DNA of 34,452 nucleotides from Scytalidium lignicola (Eukaryota; Ascomycota; Leotiomycetes): the NCBI GenBank assembly GCA_002812745.2, contig NCSJ02000417.1, positions 1-34,452 of the forward strand, in the 5' to 3' direction. Made by a program: the position numbers and the translations under genes. Position 1 is the first letter of the stretch. Each line of letters starts with the position of its first letter. The notes beneath the pieces were generated by a model. The model did no database searches and was not told the DNA's origin. It was given only the letters and a program-made list of their open reading frames with translations. Shown here piece after piece: positions 32,771-34,452 of the stretch.

Positions 32771-34232
32771 AATATTAGACCATAAAAAACATTTTATATA
32801 GTATGCTTACTGTGATAGATATAGCATAGAATATTTATCACTTCAATAAATCCAGTGGGGATACAATTTAGGGTCAACGCTAATAATGCAACAAAATTAC
32901 TCCCAGATTATCATTGGATCACTGTAGAAATTTAACATAATTTCCCGGTTTACCGGTTCACCTCTTTACCCACTTGAGCACTCAACACCAAATATTCAAC
33001 CACAAACAGCATATATTTGAATATATTTAATAATTAGCTAAATTAAGGCGGTTATTCCTTTTATATCCAATAACTCCACCCTCTGAGCACTTTAGTTAGG
33101 GTTAGGGGGTCAATTGATATTATATTTCTGGCTAAAACTATCATACATATTAAAGCAGCAGTTCAGAGGCTTGATACAACAATATCACACAAACTCTCCT
33201 ATACTTATATCTTTATTTTATAATCCCTTCTAGGCCTATCATCCCAACTCCAAGATATACCCAGTAACATGACCAGCATATAAAGCTAGACTATCATAGA
33301 TCATGACCCATCCATAATATTCTAGTGACTAAAAAACAAACAGCCATAATCAGTTAAATTCAAACCCACATTTTTTCATGCTTCCGCCCTGGAAACAGAT
33401 AAATTCAACAGAGACAGCATATAATAAGCCTTATAAAGCTATTTAATAAAAACCCTTTGTAACCACCGGTCAGAGATCTTTCTTTAACCCATATCTTATA
33501 TCATAAAAATAATATAACAGCTAAAATTGATATATCTCCCTCAGCATTTTTTGCCAACATAGATTTTTTTNGTTGTGATAAAATCATCCGGAAGCTGTTG
33601 GCCAGCGCTTATAAACCATAACCATGATATCTTATCTTATATATGTATTTAATATAATATCCGGATTTAGCCCAAATAGTTAACTCTTATATTAATCCCT
33701 TTATTATCATAGCCCACGGCTAAAAATTCTTCTATAATCTAACTTATAAAAGATTAAAACAACACAACAACTAAAGATATCCCATCTTATAGCCCACGGA
33801 TAACCAAAAAGCTATTTATATCAAATATTTATAACAAAAACAAATGATAAACCTAATATCAATTGTTATAATATAATAAAATTAGCATGATATTATGATT
33901 CAAGATAATATATAAACAGATAACTATATACAAATAGTTTAAAAATATACTTAGATCTGGATAAATTTGAAAAAAGAGAGAAGTTTTTCTTTTATATCCA
34001 AATCATCTGATGATCATAATAAATTCATCAAAAATAAATCAATTAATAATATCTAAGCTAGTAATAACTACTTTTGATAATAAATTTTATTTAACTTGAT
34101 ACTAATAGCAATCAATATAATAATAACTTCAATCAACCAGCCTTTATTAAACAAATAATCTATATTAATAACCTTAATATCTTAAAAATCAAAATAAACA
34201 AACATATTTTGTTTTTCTCTTTGCTTAGCTTT
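32771..34232. other. AT-rich DNA, no gene seen
   Basis: Stops in all frames and low G+C. Small repeated words occur, such as TAGCCCACGG at about 33,710 and 33,790, and CTTTTATATCCAA at about 33,057 and 33,988. Two TTAGGG units lie at 33096-33107. An N follows a T run near 33,571. Probably another decayed repeat, less A/T-saturated than the left flank. Confidence 0.5.
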
Positions 34233-34438
34233 TGTTAATCATATTATTAGTAAAATAACGGTTATGTACACATGATATTCACATGCTCTTATAAGCTAGT
34301 CCTGATTAGGTAGTAAGAATAAGCAAAGCTTTTACAACTTTGCTCTTTTACTTTTAATTGTATAATAACCATAAAATAACACAATAAGTATATTATGTAT
34401 AATTATATATTATACTTTGTGTTATAAGTAAATCAACA
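34233..34438 (+). repeat. Putative copia-type LTR (5' LTR of another element)
   Basis: A 206-bp interval starts TGTTAATCAT and ends AAATCAACA, the TG...CA form with TGTTA/AACA ends usual for copia LTRs. It is followed at once by CTGATCAGTT, the same bases that follow the 5' LTR of the copia element at 9994. The body is AT-rich and shares only weak similarity with the 9766-9993 LTR (for example GGTTATGTA near the start). The start is chosen for the TGTT, so it is less certain than the end. The window ends 14 bases into the inferred internal region. Confidence 0.45.
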
Positions 34439-34452
34439 CTGATCAGTTTGTA
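34439..34452 (+). other. First internal bases of a second copia-type element
   Basis: CTGATCAGTTTGTA follows the putative LTR. The first ten bases equal those at 9994-10003, where the primer-binding site of the first copia element is expected. The element itself would lie beyond the window. Confidence 0.4.

Noticed and set aside
1..34452. CRISPR arrays, bacterial operons, rRNA or tRNA genes
   Set aside because: No regularly spaced repeats, no ribosome-binding-site operon structure and no structural RNA signature were seen; all recognised families are fungal or retrotransposon-like.

Overview
This window looks like a filamentous ascomycete (Pezizomycotina) chromosome segment. The evidence is a HET-domain gene, short introns of about 50-95 bp with GTATGT or GTGAGT donors, fungal-specific transcription-factor domains, a bZIP gene with a C-terminal domain like DUF3425, and transposons decayed in the way repeat-induced point mutation (RIP) produces (CpA to TpA, CAA/CAG turned into TAA/TAG stops). 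The genus cannot be determined.

Layout. Positions 1 to about 17,750 are a very AT-rich transposon graveyard. It holds a Ty3/gypsy LTR retrotransposon on the minus strand (about 1553-7984), whose reverse transcriptase and integrase catalytic aspartates have become asparagine. It also holds a Ty1/copia element on the plus strand (9766-16072) with exact 228-bp LTRs and a perfect 5-bp target duplication (GTTTA), nested in older AT-rich debris. Positions about 17,750-19,300 are a transition to normal base composition and carry a protein-kinase-like pseudogene on the minus strand with RIP-type stops.

Positions about 19,700-32,770 are a gene-bearing island in poor condition. In order it holds an unidentified open frame; a HET-domain gene that looks intact (718 aa, one intron, minus); a truncated mariner-like transposase; a transcription-factor-domain gene with frameshifts and no visible zinc cluster; a half-length MFS exporter pseudogene; a second transcription-factor-like gene in several pieces; a GC-richer alpha/beta hydrolase with one N-terminal frameshift; a truncated GH78-type (alpha-L-rhamnosidase-like) pseudogene; and a bZIP gene that becomes intact if a 72-bp intron is spliced. 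From about 32,770 to the end the sequence is AT-rich again. It finishes on what looks like the 5' LTR and first internal bases of another copia-type element.

How the genes fit together. Transcription factor, MFS carrier, second transcription factor, hydrolase, rhamnosidase-like gene and bZIP factor lie side by side. This would suit a small catabolic or specialised-metabolite cluster that is now decaying, but that is inference. The HET gene is a self/non-self recognition candidate. I saw no clear evidence of a wholly new system. The most interesting points are the base-composition contrast of the hydrolase, the RIP-like stops in a cellular gene outside the transposons, and the palindromic LTR/internal junction shared by two copia-type LTRs. 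Single N calls sit almost always beside homopolymers, so some apparent frameshifts may be sequence errors.
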